In this document: positions 46,396-54,376 of the stretch, piece after piece
How positions within the stretch are numbered: the stretch's first letter is position 1
Layout: every line of letters begins with the position of its first letter
Origin: Xanthobacter aminoxidans
GTDB lineage: Bacteria; Pseudomonadota; Alphaproteobacteria; Rhizobiales; Xanthobacteraceae
Assembly: GCF_023571765.1 (NCBI RefSeq)
Contig: NZ_JAMJXC010000002.1
Location: forward strand, 62,001-126,000
DNA length: 64,000 nucleotides
Direction of reading: 5' to 3'
Made by a program: the position numbers and the translations under genes
The notes under the pieces: model-generated
Databases searched by the model: none
Told to the model about the DNA's origin: nothing
What the model saw: the letters and a program-made list of their open reading frames with translations, nothing else

Positions 46396-47088
46396 ATGTC
46401 CGTCTCGACGGTCCTCATCGACGCCGCCATCATCTATGCGATCGTCTCGGTCTCGTGCTCGCTGCTCGTGGGCGTTGCCGCGCTCCGGCGCGTGACCTGC
46501 ACGCGACTTCGCATCCTCGTCGTCTCAGCCCGCCGCCGCAGGGCCGCCCGGGCCAGGAGCAGCACCGCGCTGGCGCTCGCCGCGCTCTGCGGCACCGTCC
46601 TGATGCTCCCGGCTGAGGGCCGCGCCGAACCCGCCCCCGCGCCCGATGCCGCCGCCGGCGAGAATGCGGCGCTCTACTGCCGCAACATCGCCGATGCCGC
46701 CGCCGACGCCCGCTTCACCCGCCAGCAGGCCGCGCTCACCGCCATGGAGAAGGAGATCGAGGCCCGCCTCGCCCAGCTCGAGGCCAAGCGTGCCGAATAC
46801 CAGGAGTGGCTGGCGCGCCGCGAGGCGTTCCTGAAGAAGGCCGACGACAGCCTCATCGCGGTCGTCTCCCAGATGCGCCCGGACGCCGCCGCCGCCCAGC
46901 TCGCGGCCATGAACGAGGACATGGCGGCCGCCGTGCTGGCGCGGCTCTCGCCCCGCGTCGCCAGCGCCATCCTCAACGAGAGCGAGCCGGCCCGCGCGGC
47001 GCGCCTCACCTCCACCATGGTGGGCATGGCCCGCCGCGCGCAGGACGCGCGGCCGGATGCCCCCCGCACCGCCGGGCGGCCGGGCTGA
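46396..47088 (+). CDS. motE: MotE-like periplasmic motility protein
   Basis: A 230-residue protein. The C-terminal two-thirds match MotE of rhizobia: YCRNIADAAADARFTRQQAALTAMEKEIE, a coiled coil (about 105-160), then an MgtE-N-like helical domain with AAAQLAAMNEDMAAAVLARLSP. In Sinorhizobium, MotE is a chaperone for the periplasmic motor protein MotC. The N-terminus is unusual: a first hydrophobic segment (5-30), a basic stretch with many Arg, and a second hydrophobic segment (55-72) that looks like the real signal sequence. GAGGAGG upstream supports the ATG at 46396. Confidence 0.8.
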   Translation: MSVSTVLIDAAIIYAIVSVSCSLLVGVAALRRVTCTRLRILVVSARRRRAARARSSTALALAALCGTVLMLPAEGRAEPAPAPDAAAGENAALYCRNIADAAADARFTRQQAALTAMEKEIEARLAQLEAKRAEYQEWLARREAFLKKADDSLIAVVSQMRPDAAAAQLAAMNEDMAAAVLARLSPRVASAILNESEPARAARLTSTMVGMARRAQDARPDAPRTAGRPG

Positions 47089-47828
47089 TGCGCGCCATGT
47101 TCCATTCCCCGCAGATCGCCCTCGCGGCGCTCGCCTGCCTCGCTCTCGCCGGCTGCAAGAGCACCTATGACAACCTCGCCACCGGGCCGACGCTGACGCC
47201 CGTGGGCTACGGCCTCGACACCGCCAAGCGCGACCCGCTGCCGATGACCTTCCAGCAGCCGCAGAAGACCACCTTCCGCTCCACCTGGGACCTCAACCGC
47301 TCCCAGAGCATGTATCGCGACCTGCGCGCGGCCAAGGTGGGCGACGTGATCCGCGTGGCCATCGCCATCGACGACAAGGCGCAGTTCGACAACGCCACCG
47401 ACCGCTCGCGGGAATCGAAAAGCAATCTCGGCTTCGACGCGGCGCTGACCCTCTCCGGCTTCGGCAAGGGCGCCAACGCGGGGGCGGGCTCCGGCAATCT
47501 CGACATCAACGGCGACACCAAGACCAAGGGCAAGGGCAACATCGACCGCTCCGAGAAGCTGCGCCTCTCCGTGGCGGTGGTGGTGACGGAGATCCTGCCC
47601 GACGGCAATTTCGTCATCCGCGGCTCGCAGGAGATCCTCGTCAATTACGAGGTGCGCGAACTGACCATCGCCGGCATCGTCAACCCGCTGGACGTGTCGT
47701 CGACCAACATCATTCCCTACGACAAGATCGCCGAGGCCCGCATCTCCTATGGCGGACGCGGCCGGCTCACGGATGTGCAGCAGCCCGCCTGGGGCCAGCG
47801 CATCTATGATGTCGTGACGCCCTGGTGA
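47088..47828 (+). CDS. flgH: Flagellar L-ring lipoprotein FlgH
   Basis: A 246-residue outer-membrane lipoprotein. The lipobox LALAGC puts the lipidated cysteine at C23. Conserved FlgH parts are RDLRAAKVGDVIRVAIAI, NLGFDAAL, KGKGNIDRSEKLRLSVAVVV and GNFVIRGSQEILVNYEVREL. It forms the L ring around the distal rod. The ATG at 47088 shares one base with the motE stop (TGATG). Confidence 0.96.
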   Translation: MRAMFHSPQIALAALACLALAGCKSTYDNLATGPTLTPVGYGLDTAKRDPLPMTFQQPQKTTFRSTWDLNRSQSMYRDLRAAKVGDVIRVAIAIDDKAQFDNATDRSRESKSNLGFDAALTLSGFGKGANAGAGSGNLDINGDTKTKGKGNIDRSEKLRLSVAVVVTEILPDGNFVIRGSQEILVNYEVRELTIAGIVNPLDVSSTNIIPYDKIAEARISYGGRGRLTDVQQPAWGQRIYDVVTPW

Positions 47829-47832
47829 CGTG

Positions 47833-48342
47833 ATGGCCACCGCAGCCCCCGCCAAAGCCCTCGGCCCGAACGGAGCGCCGGAGAAGAAGCCCGGCCTCCT
47901 CGTGCCCCTCCTCATCGTCACGCTGCTGGCGCTCGCCGCCGGGGCGGGGCTCGGGCTCCAGCTCGCCGGCACGGTGGAGCAGGCGGTGACGAAGAAGGTC
48001 GCCGCCGAGCCGGAGAAGAAGCCGGCGCCGCCGCTGCGCCATTCCGGCGATCTGGTGCTGAAGGATCTCAAACCGGTGGTGGTGAACCTGTCCGCACCCT
48101 CCTCCACCTTCATCCGGATCGAGACGGCCATCGTGTTCAAGAACGGCGCGCTGGTGAACCCGGACGTGACCGCCGCCGAGCTGCGCGAGGACATCATGGC
48201 CTACATGCGCACCCTGGCGCTCAGCCAGCTCGAAGGCCCGAGCGCGCTCCAGCACCTGCGCGAGGACCTCAACGAGCGCGCCCGCGCCCGCTCCGACGGC
48301 AAGGTGGACGAACTGATCCTCTCCACGCTGGTGGTGCAGTGA
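47833..48342 (+). CDS. fliL: Flagellar basal-body associated protein FliL
   Basis: A 169-residue FliL. One membrane span (about 22-45) follows a short cytoplasmic N-terminus. The periplasmic domain (about 70-169) has LKDLKPVVVNLSAPSSTFIRIETAIVF and a C-terminal helix ending DELILSTLVVQ. FliL encircles the stator and raises torque. An in-frame GTG lies one codon upstream. It overlaps fliP by 4 bp. Confidence 0.93.
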   Translation: MATAAPAKALGPNGAPEKKPGLLVPLLIVTLLALAAGAGLGLQLAGTVEQAVTKKVAAEPEKKPAPPLRHSGDLVLKDLKPVVVNLSAPSSTFIRIETAIVFKNGALVNPDVTAAELREDIMAYMRTLALSQLEGPSALQHLREDLNERARARSDGKVDELILSTLVVQ

Positions 48343-49142
48343 GGGCGCCCGCGCGCCTGTCGGCGCTGATGTGCGCGCTCGTCGCCGGCCTGCTCCTGTC
48401 CGCCGCGCCGGCCCTTGCGCAGGGCGCCGCGCAGTTGCCGTCGCTGGAGCAGCTTCTGCCCGAGAGCGGCGGCAGCACGGCGGGGCGGCTCATCCAGATG
48501 GTGGCTCTGCTCACGGTGCTGTCCGTGGCGCCGGGGCTGCTCATCATGGTCACGAGCTTCACCCGCTTCGTGATCGCCTTCTCCTTCCTGCGCTCGGGCC
48601 TCGGCCTGCCCTCCACGCCGGCCAACCTCGTGCTGGTCTCGCTCTCCCTGTTCATGACCTTCTACGTGATGGGGCCGACCTTCGACCGCGCCTGGCAGGA
48701 CGGGGTGAAGCCCCTCACCGAGAACCGCATGGGCGAGGAAGAGGCGCTGCAACGCATCGCCGACCCGTTCCGGGACTTCATGCTCACCCATGTGCGCGGC
48801 AAGGACCTGAAGCTGTTCGCCGACATCGCCTCCCGCGACAAGCCTGCGGAGGAGGCCGCGAATGCCCCGGCAGCGCCGGAGAAGGCAAGCGAAGAGAAAG
48901 TGCCCATGCGGGTGCTCATCCCCGCCTTCATGATCTCGGAGCTGCGGCGCGGGTTCGAGATCGGCTTTCTCATCGTCCTGCCGTTCCTCATCATCGACAT
49001 GATCGTCGCGACGCTCGTCATGTCCATGGGTATGATGATGATGCCGCCGGCGGTCATCTCCCTGCCGTTCAAGATCCTGTTCTTCATCCTCATCGACGGC
49101 TGGAACCTGCTGGTCGGCGGGCTGATCCGCTCGTTTTTCTGA
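48339..49142 (+). CDS. fliP: Flagellar export gate protein FliP
   Basis: A 267-residue gate protein with a cleavable signal peptide (ending PALAQG) and four membrane spans. Conserved parts are LLIMVTSFTRFVIAFSFLRSGLG, LIPAFMISELRRGFEIGFLI and MSMGMMMMPPAVISLPFKIL. It forms the core of the export gate with FliQ and FliR. It starts with GTG overlapping the fliL stop and is the last gene before the flagellin promoter. Confidence 0.97.
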   Translation: MRAPARLSALMCALVAGLLLSAAPALAQGAAQLPSLEQLLPESGGSTAGRLIQMVALLTVLSVAPGLLIMVTSFTRFVIAFSFLRSGLGLPSTPANLVLVSLSLFMTFYVMGPTFDRAWQDGVKPLTENRMGEEEALQRIADPFRDFMLTHVRGKDLKLFADIASRDKPAEEAANAPAAPEKASEEKVPMRVLIPAFMISELRRGFEIGFLIVLPFLIIDMIVATLVMSMGMMMMPPAVISLPFKILFFILIDGWNLLVGGLIRSFF

Positions 49143-49156
49143 GGGCATCAGCCAGC

Positions 49157-49172
49157 GCAAGCCTCGCGCAAG
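49157..49172 (+). promoter_or_regulatory. Candidate FtcR box upstream of fliC
   Basis: GCAAGCCTCGCGCAAG is a 16 of 16 match to the motif. It lies 220 bp before the flagellin start, leaving a leader of roughly 190 nt if transcription starts just downstream. Confidence 0.65.
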
Positions 49173-49246
49173 CTTGCGCGTTTAACGTTTCTCCCATGGC
49201 AGGTTGACCGGCTCCGCAAGGGCCGGGTGCTGGACCCCTAGAGCGA

Positions 49247-49299
49247 AGAGAACGCGTCATCCGATCTGATTGCGGTGCAATCAGATCGGCGCGTGCTCT
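49247..49299 (+). repeat. Nested palindrome in the flagellin leader
   Basis: CCGATCTGATTG and CAATCAGATCGG form a perfect 12-bp stem around CGGTG. Outer arms AGAGAACGCG and CGCGTGCTCT match at nine of ten positions. Similar GATCTGATTG palindromes are dispersed intergenic repeats in Hyphomicrobiales genomes. Here it would fold in the fliC 5' leader and could be a site for FlbT or a transcript stabiliser. Confidence 0.7.
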
Positions 49300-49392
49300 G
49301 CGGGCCGGCCACCAAAGGCATGATGCCGCCCTGCCATGCCGGTGCGAGCCCGGCATGTCCCCCTTCATTCCAAGTCACAGAGGGACATTCCC

Positions 49393-50436
49393 ATGACCAG
49401 CCTGATCACCAACAACTCCGCCATGGTCGCCCTGCAGACCCTGCGGACGATCAATTCCAACCTCGACACCACCAACGCCCACGTCTCCACCGGCAAGCGG
49501 ATCAACTCCGCCAACGACGGCGCGGCCTACTGGTCCATCGCCACCACCCTGACCTCCGACAACGGGGCGCTGGGCGCGGTGAAGGATGCCATGAGCCTCG
49601 ACAAGAACTCGGTGGATGCGGCCTCCAGCGGCGTCAACGCGGTGGTCGCCTCGCTGGCGAAGATCAAGAACAACCTGACGGCCGCCCTCTCGCCGAACGT
49701 CGACCGGGCCAAGCTGCAGACGGAAATCTCGTCCTACGTCAGCGAGATCAAGACCACCGCCGACAACACCGTGATGAACGGCAGCAACTGGCTGTCGGTG
49801 GATACCAGCGCCTCGGGCTTCAACGGCACCAAGAACCTGCTGTCGTCCTTCTCGCGGACCGGCTCGACCGTGACGGTGGGCTCCACCGCCATCGATACCG
49901 GCACGTTCACCGTCTATGACGCCTCCACCGCCGGCACCTCCACCGGCACGTCCACCACCCTCGACAAGGCCGTCACGGCCGTGGCGACGGCGGCGAACGT
50001 CACCGGCGGCGCCACCGTGACCGTGGACACGACCGCGGGCAGCCTCAAGGGCTTCATGGACACCAAGTACGTCATCGGCGGCACCGCCACGGCCGGCACG
50101 GAGTCCATCACGGACTTCGACGTGTCCAGCCTCGGCAACACCGACGCCGATCTCGCGAAGATCCAGGCCTATGTGAAGGTCGTGGACGCCACCATGCAGC
50201 AGCTGCAGAACGGCGCCACCACGCTCGGCACCACCTCGACCCGGCTCGACTCGCAGCAGACCTTCGCCCAGAGCCTGATCGACCTCAACACCTCGTCCAT
50301 CGGCACCCTCGTGGATGCCAACATGGAAGAGGAATCGACCAAGCTGAAGGCCCTGCAGACGCAGCAGCAGCTCGCGGTGCAGTCCCTGTCCATCGCGAAC
50401 AGCTCTTCGCAGAACGTGATGACCCTGTTCCGCTGA
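49393..50436 (+). CDS. fliC: Flagellin
   Basis: A 347-residue flagellin. The N-terminal D0/D1 region (1-140) has NNSAMVALQTLRTIN, STGKRINSANDGAAYWSIA and the C-terminal region (about 265-347) ends SLSIANSSSQNVMTLFR. The central variable part is short and Thr/Ala/Gly-rich. No cysteine is present. It starts at 49393 with GAGGGA eight bases upstream. The gene has its own promoter motif and terminator, so it is monocistronic. It is the only flagellin in the window. Confidence 0.97.
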   Translation: MTSLITNNSAMVALQTLRTINSNLDTTNAHVSTGKRINSANDGAAYWSIATTLTSDNGALGAVKDAMSLDKNSVDAASSGVNAVVASLAKIKNNLTAALSPNVDRAKLQTEISSYVSEIKTTADNTVMNGSNWLSVDTSASGFNGTKNLLSSFSRTGSTVTVGSTAIDTGTFTVYDASTAGTSTGTSTTLDKAVTAVATAANVTGGATVTVDTTAGSLKGFMDTKYVIGGTATAGTESITDFDVSSLGNTDADLAKIQAYVKVVDATMQQLQNGATTLGTTSTRLDSQQTFAQSLIDLNTSSIGTLVDANMEEESTKLKALQTQQQLAVQSLSIANSSSQNVMTLFR

Positions 50437-50445
50437 TCGCGTCCG

Positions 50446-50469
50446 CCGCCGCGCCTCCGGGCGCGGCGG
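50446..50469 (+). other. GC hairpin just after the flagellin stop
   Basis: CCGCCGCGCC and GGCGCGGCGG form a perfect 10-bp stem with a TCCG tetraloop, nine bases after the stop codon. There is no T-tract; it may protect the abundant fliC mRNA from 3' exonucleases. Confidence 0.6.
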
Positions 50470-50545
50470 TCCGCGCGCCGGCGCCGCTCCCTCCCGCGGC
50501 TCTCCGGCGCGCCCTGAGTTTCTGCGTCCCCCCGACGCCCCCCTC

Positions 50546-50580
50546 GGCCACCTCCGCCCCCGGAGCGTGGCCATTTTTTT
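50546..50580 (+). terminator. Flagellin rho-independent terminator
   Basis: GGCCACCTCCG pairs with CGGAGCGTGGCC (11 bp with one bulged C, CCCC loop). It is followed by A and seven T, then GTCTTTT. It ends the fliC transcript about 140 nt after the stop codon. Confidence 0.88.
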
Positions 50581-50587
50581 GTCTTTT

Positions 50588-50727
50588 CCCCTCTCCCCTC
50601 GCGGGAGAGGGTGGATCGCGGCAAAGCCGCGAGACGGGTGAGGGGGCTGGCGCAGCACGAGCGAACGCCCGGATGGCGCCCGGCCTCACCCCTCACCCCC
50701 GGCCCCTCTCCCGCAAGGGGAGAGGGG
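50588..50727. repeat. REPIN-like doublet of inverted palindromic repeats
   Basis: Two hairpins (CCCTCTCCC/GGGAGAGGG at 50589-50611 and CCCCTCTCCC/GGGAGAGGGG at 50703-50727) face each other in inverted orientation. GGGTGAGGGG and CCCCTCACCC tracts lie between them. This is the form of a REP doublet mobilised by RAYT-type transposases; no such gene is in the window. Confidence 0.65.
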
Positions 50728-50742
50728 AGACGCAGAGCCCCC

Positions 50743-50758
50743 GCAACGCCCATGCAAG
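50743..50758 (+). promoter_or_regulatory. Weak FtcR-box candidate upstream of fliF
   Basis: GCAACGCCCATGCAAG matches 12 of 16 positions with GCAAC and GCAAG exactly 11 bp apart. CGAG follows nine bases later. FtcR is known to act on the fliF promoter in Brucella, which supports this weak site. Confidence 0.45.
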
Positions 50759-50882
50759 TTTGACCGTCGAGATTGCCGCCCGAGGCACATGAGCGCGACC
50801 GGATCTTCCGGTTGGCGCGTGCCCGGTCCCTGTTCCCGGCCGCGCCCCGCGCGCGCCGGCCGCAATCAGACGAGATCCGCCG

Positions 50883-52550
50883 ATGATCGGCAAAGAGCAG
50901 TTGGAGCAACTCTGGCGCAATCTGCGCGATCTCGGCGCGCGCCGCCTGATCGCACTGGCGCTGATCGCCCTCACCGCGGTGGCGGCCGTCGCGCTTGGCG
51001 CCTGGTATCTCGGCCAGCCCGAGCGCGAGCCGCTCTATGCCAACCTCACCCGCGAGGACGTGAACCGCATCGGCGGCGCGCTGAAGGACGCGGGCATCCC
51101 GTTCGACGTGAATGCGGACGGCACCACCGTCCTCGTCTCCCATTCCGACACCGCCCGCGCCCGCATGCTGCTGGCGGTGAAGGGCCTGCCGCAGAGCGGC
51201 AACACCGGCTACGAATTGTTCAACGACGTCCGCGCCTTCGGCCTCACCTCCTTCATGCAGGAGGTGACGCGGGTGCGCGCGCTGGAGGGCGAGCTCGCCC
51301 GCACCATCCAGACCATGAAGGGCATCAAGGCGGCGCGCGTCCACATCGTCCTGCCCGAACGTGGCTCGTTCCGCCGCGACCAGCAGAGCGCCTCCGCCTC
51401 CGTCGTCATCCGCACCGAGACGGCGGAGGACGCCTCCACCGCGCAGGCCATCCGCCACCTCGTCGCCGCCGCCATTCCCGGCCTGAAGATGGACCAGGTG
51501 ACGGTGCTCAGCACCGAGGGCGCGGTGCTCTCCTCCAGCGAGGACGGTGCCAGCGCCGCCGCCGGCAAGAAGGCCATGCTCCAGCAGCAGGTGAGCCGCG
51601 AGACCGAGGAAAAGGTCCGCCGCACGCTCGCCCCCTATCTCGGTCTCGGCAATTTCGAGGTGCAGGTGTCGGCCCGCCTCGACACCGATCGCGTCACCAC
51701 CTCCGAGACCACGTTCGATCCCGCATCCAAGGTAGAGCGCTCCGTGCGGGTGGTGAAGGAGCTGGGCCAGAGCCAGAACAAGACCAAGCAGCCCAATACG
51801 TCGGTTCAGCAGAACATCCCCGGCCAGCAGCAGCAGGGCGACGGCGGTACCGATTCCAACGAGAACTCCTCCCGCCGCGAGGAGCTGACCAATTTCGAGG
51901 TCTCCACCCGCACCGTGCAGACCGTGCGCGAGGCCTTCGTGGTGCGCGGCCTCTCCATCGCCGTGCTGGTGAACAAGGAGCGCCTCGTGGGCGCGGCCGG
52001 CGGCGCCGATGCCATCCCCGTGGAGCAGCAGCTCTACGAGGTGGAGCAGCTCGTCGCCTCCGCCTCCGGCTTCGAGAAGGAACGCGGCGACAAGCTGAAG
52101 GTCGCGGCGGTCTCCTTCGCCAATGGCGGGGCGGCGCTGGAGCCGGTGCCGCCGCTGCCGTGGTCCGAGCTGCTGCTGCGGCAGGCCGGCACCATGATCA
52201 ATGCCGCCACCATCCTCATCGTCGCCGGCCTGGTGATCTGGTTCGGCCTCAGGCCCGCCGTGCGCGCCATCCTCGCCCGCCCCGAGCGCGACGAGGTGGA
52301 GGATGCCGAGGCCATCGAGGCCGCCATGCTGGCGGGCGGCGCCCCGCTCGCTGCCGTCGCCGGCCCGTCCATGGTGCCGGGCGACCCCGCCGCCGGAGAG
52401 CCGGCGCCGGGCGCGCTGAGCCTGATCGAGGATCTCACCAGCCGGCTCAACCGCTCGCCGCAGAAGCGGCTGGAGCAGATCGTCGAGTTCGATGAGGAGC
52501 AGGTCGCCGCGATCCTGCGCCAGTGGCTGCATCAGGATGCCCGCGTATGA
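50883..52550 (+). CDS. fliF: Flagellar MS-ring protein FliF
   Basis: A 555-residue MS-ring protein. Two membrane spans (about 22-45 and 435-455) flank the periplasmic ring-building motifs, including EPLYANLTREDVNRIGGALKDAGIPF and ARVHIVLPERGSFRRDQQSASASVVI. The C-terminal cytoplasmic tail (about 500-555) ends in the FliG-binding region EEQVAAILRQWLHQD. It is the first structure built in flagellar assembly. A long spacer with its own motif precedes it. It overlaps fliH by 4 bp. Confidence 0.97.
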   Translation: MIGKEQLEQLWRNLRDLGARRLIALALIALTAVAAVALGAWYLGQPEREPLYANLTREDVNRIGGALKDAGIPFDVNADGTTVLVSHSDTARARMLLAVKGLPQSGNTGYELFNDVRAFGLTSFMQEVTRVRALEGELARTIQTMKGIKAARVHIVLPERGSFRRDQQSASASVVIRTETAEDASTAQAIRHLVAAAIPGLKMDQVTVLSTEGAVLSSSEDGASAAAGKKAMLQQQVSRETEEKVRRTLAPYLGLGNFEVQVSARLDTDRVTTSETTFDPASKVERSVRVVKELGQSQNKTKQPNTSVQQNIPGQQQQGDGGTDSNENSSRREELTNFEVSTRTVQTVREAFVVRGLSIAVLVNKERLVGAAGGADAIPVEQQLYEVEQLVASASGFEKERGDKLKVAAVSFANGGAALEPVPPLPWSELLLRQAGTMINAATILIVAGLVIWFGLRPAVRAILARPERDEVEDAEAIEAAMLAGGAPLAAVAGPSMVPGDPAAGEPAPGALSLIEDLTSRLNRSPQKRLEQIVEFDEEQVAAILRQWLHQDARV

Positions 52551-53212
52551 GCACCACCGCGCTTCTCAACCACCTGCCCCATTTCGGCGTCGCGCCGCGC
52601 GGACAAGCCAAAGGCTCCGCCCCGGTGAGCGCCGTGCCGCCCGTTCCCGCGATCACGCCCACGCCCGCCTTGCGGCCGCACGAGCAACCTGGCGCCGAGG
52701 CCCTCCGCGCGGCGGCCGAGGAGGCCCGCCGTGTGGCGCTGGAGGAGGCGGCCATCGCCCTCGCCGCCTGCGAGCAGCAGCTCGCCGATGCCGAGGCCGC
52801 CTTCGCCGCGCGCCTCGAAGAGGAGATCGGCGAGGCCCGCGCCCGCTGGTGCGCCGAGGAAAGCGCGCGGCTGGCCTACCTCATCGGCACCGGCCTCGAC
52901 ACAGTGGAGGCGCGCCTCTCCGAAGCGATCGCAGCCGTGCTGCGCCCCTTCGTGGGCGGCGCCGCCCGCGCCCGCGCGCTCGACGAACTGGCCCGGCGGG
53001 TGCGCGAGCTTCTGCGCGGCGGGGCGGCTGGCCCGTCCATCACCATCACAGGCTCGGGCGACCTCGCTGCGGCACTATCCGCGCGGCTCTCGGACGTGCA
53101 GGGCATCGTTCTCGCGGAAGGACCGGCGAGCGACCTTCGCATCACCTGCGACGACAGCGTGCTGGAAACCCAGCTCTCCGGCTGGGCGGCCGCTGCCGCC
53201 CGCGGCAACTGA
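52547..53212 (+). CDS. fliH: FliH-like regulator of the export ATPase
   Basis: A 221-residue protein. A Pro-rich N-terminus (about 15-50) is followed by an Ala/Glu-rich coiled coil (about 55-125) and a C-terminal domain with a DAALSARLSDVQGIV-type segment. This is the FliH/V-ATPase stalk layout; sequence similarity is low, as usual in alphaproteobacteria. It would hold FliI at the C-ring through FliN. The ATG at 52547 overlaps the fliF stop, and motB follows after 12 bp. Confidence 0.78.
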   Translation: MSTTALLNHLPHFGVAPRGQAKGSAPVSAVPPVPAITPTPALRPHEQPGAEALRAAAEEARRVALEEAAIALAACEQQLADAEAAFAARLEEEIGEARARWCAEESARLAYLIGTGLDTVEARLSEAIAAVLRPFVGGAARARALDELARRVRELLRGGAAGPSITITGSGDLAAALSARLSDVQGIVLAEGPASDLRITCDDSVLETQLSGWAAAAARGN

Positions 53213-53224
53213 CGGGAGCGCGCC

Positions 53225-54376
53225 ATGTCCGGCAAGGAGCCCCACGGCGAGATCATCATCGTCAAGCGCCACGATGACGAGGAGCACGAGCACCATTCGA
53301 GCGCCTGGAAGGTCGCGCACGCCGACTTCATGACGGCGATGATGGCCTTCTTCCTCATCATGTGGCTCATCAACGTCACCGACAAGGATACACGCAAGGC
53401 CATCGCCAACTACTTCAACCCGGTGGACCTCGCCTCCAGCATCACCGACGTGCGCGGGCTGAACGATCCCGAGGACACCAAGGCCAAAGGCACGTCTTCC
53501 GACGGCGACAAACAATCCAGCCTCAAGAACACCACGGGGCGCGAGACCGGCGCCGGCGACGACCGCCAGCAGGGCGACAAGGAGCGCGCCGCGTTCCGCG
53601 ATCCCTATGCGGTGCTGAACAAGCTGGCCGGCGATGCCGACGCGCGGGCGGGCGGCACGCCCGACGCCGCCGTCGGCGATACCGGCTCGCCCGGCACGGG
53701 CGCCGGCGACGTGAACCGCGATCCGTTCGATCCCACCTATTGGCAGATGTCCAGCGGCCGACAAGCGCGCAACCCGCAGGCCAAGCCCTCCAAGGTGGAC
53801 CAGCCCTCCGGCCGCCCGGACGCCACCACCGGCGCCGCGAAGCCGGGGGAGGCGGAGAAGGCTCAGGCCGAGAAGGCGCAAGCGGCCGCGGCGCAGGCCG
53901 CGGCAGCCGGCAAGGCGGCACGCGATCTGGAAAGCGAGCTGAAGCAGGTGGTCGCCGCCACCGTGGGCACGCCCGGCGCAGCACCGCGCGTGGACGTGCG
54001 GGCGACGAAGGAAGGTCTCATCGTCGATCTCACCGACGATCTCGACTTCACCATGTTCCCGGTGGGCTCGGCGGTGCCGGACGCCCGCTTCGTACGGGCC
54101 ATGGGTGAGATCGCCAAGAAGCTCGGCGCGCGGCCGGGCGAGATCGTCATTCGCGGCCACACCGATGCGCGGCCGTTCCGCTCCGACACCTACGACAACT
54201 GGCGGCTCTCCAGCGCGCGGGCGCACATGGCGCTCTACATGCTGGTGCGCGGCGGCCTCGACGAGAAGCGCGTGACCGCCATCGAGGGCCTCGCCGACCG
54301 CAATCTGAAGAACACTGCCGATCCCAACGCGCCGCAGAACCGGCGCATCGAAATCCTGCTGAAGGCGCCCTCATGA
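53225..54376 (+). CDS. motB: Flagellar motor stator protein MotB
   Basis: A 383-residue stator protein. A charged N-terminus precedes one membrane span (about 35-53) with the proton-binding D34 in HADFMTAMMAF. A long Ala/Gly-rich periplasmic linker (about 85-240) leads to an OmpA/MotB peptidoglycan-binding domain (about 250-383) with VIRGHTDARPF, NWRLSSARA and PQNRRIEI. The linker is longer than in enteric MotB (308 residues). It overlaps motC by 4 bp; motA is encoded far away at 37445. Confidence 0.95.
   Translation: MSGKEPHGEIIIVKRHDDEEHEHHSSAWKVAHADFMTAMMAFFLIMWLINVTDKDTRKAIANYFNPVDLASSITDVRGLNDPEDTKAKGTSSDGDKQSSLKNTTGRETGAGDDRQQGDKERAAFRDPYAVLNKLAGDADARAGGTPDAAVGDTGSPGTGAGDVNRDPFDPTYWQMSSGRQARNPQAKPSKVDQPSGRPDATTGAAKPGEAEKAQAEKAQAAAAQAAAAGKAARDLESELKQVVAATVGTPGAAPRVDVRATKEGLIVDLTDDLDFTMFPVGSAVPDARFVRAMGEIAKKLGARPGEIVIRGHTDARPFRSDTYDNWRLSSARAHMALYMLVRGGLDEKRVTAIEGLADRNLKNTADPNAPQNRRIEILLKAPS

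Larger units (their letters stand above)
49143..49392 (+). promoter_or_regulatory. Flagellin promoter and long 5' leader
   Basis: This 250-bp spacer has a perfect FtcR-box candidate (49157-49172), overlapped by a 16-bp palindrome CGCGCAAGCTTGCGCG (49165-49180). Together they give two direct half-sites plus one inverted. TTAACG follows nine bases after the second half-site as a -10-like element. A strong 53-nt hairpin (49247-49299) lies in the predicted leader. GAGGGA precedes the fliC ATG. Confidence 0.65.
50437..50882. other. 446-bp fliC-fliF spacer
   Basis: No gene is seen. In order it holds the GC hairpin (50446-50469), the flagellin terminator (50546-50580), an inverted pair of palindromic repeats (50588-50727), and a weak FtcR-box candidate (50743-50758) 124 bp before fliF. 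The last 110 bp should contain the fliF promoter. Confidence 0.6.

Noticed and set aside
50588-50727. CRISPR-like repeats between fliC and fliF
   Set aside because: There are only two hairpin units in inverted orientation, with no spacers of regular length and no cas genes.
50169-52532. A 787-codon minus-strand open frame opposite fliC and fliF
   Set aside because: It is antisense to flagellin and MS-ring genes and runs through a terminator and palindromic repeats.
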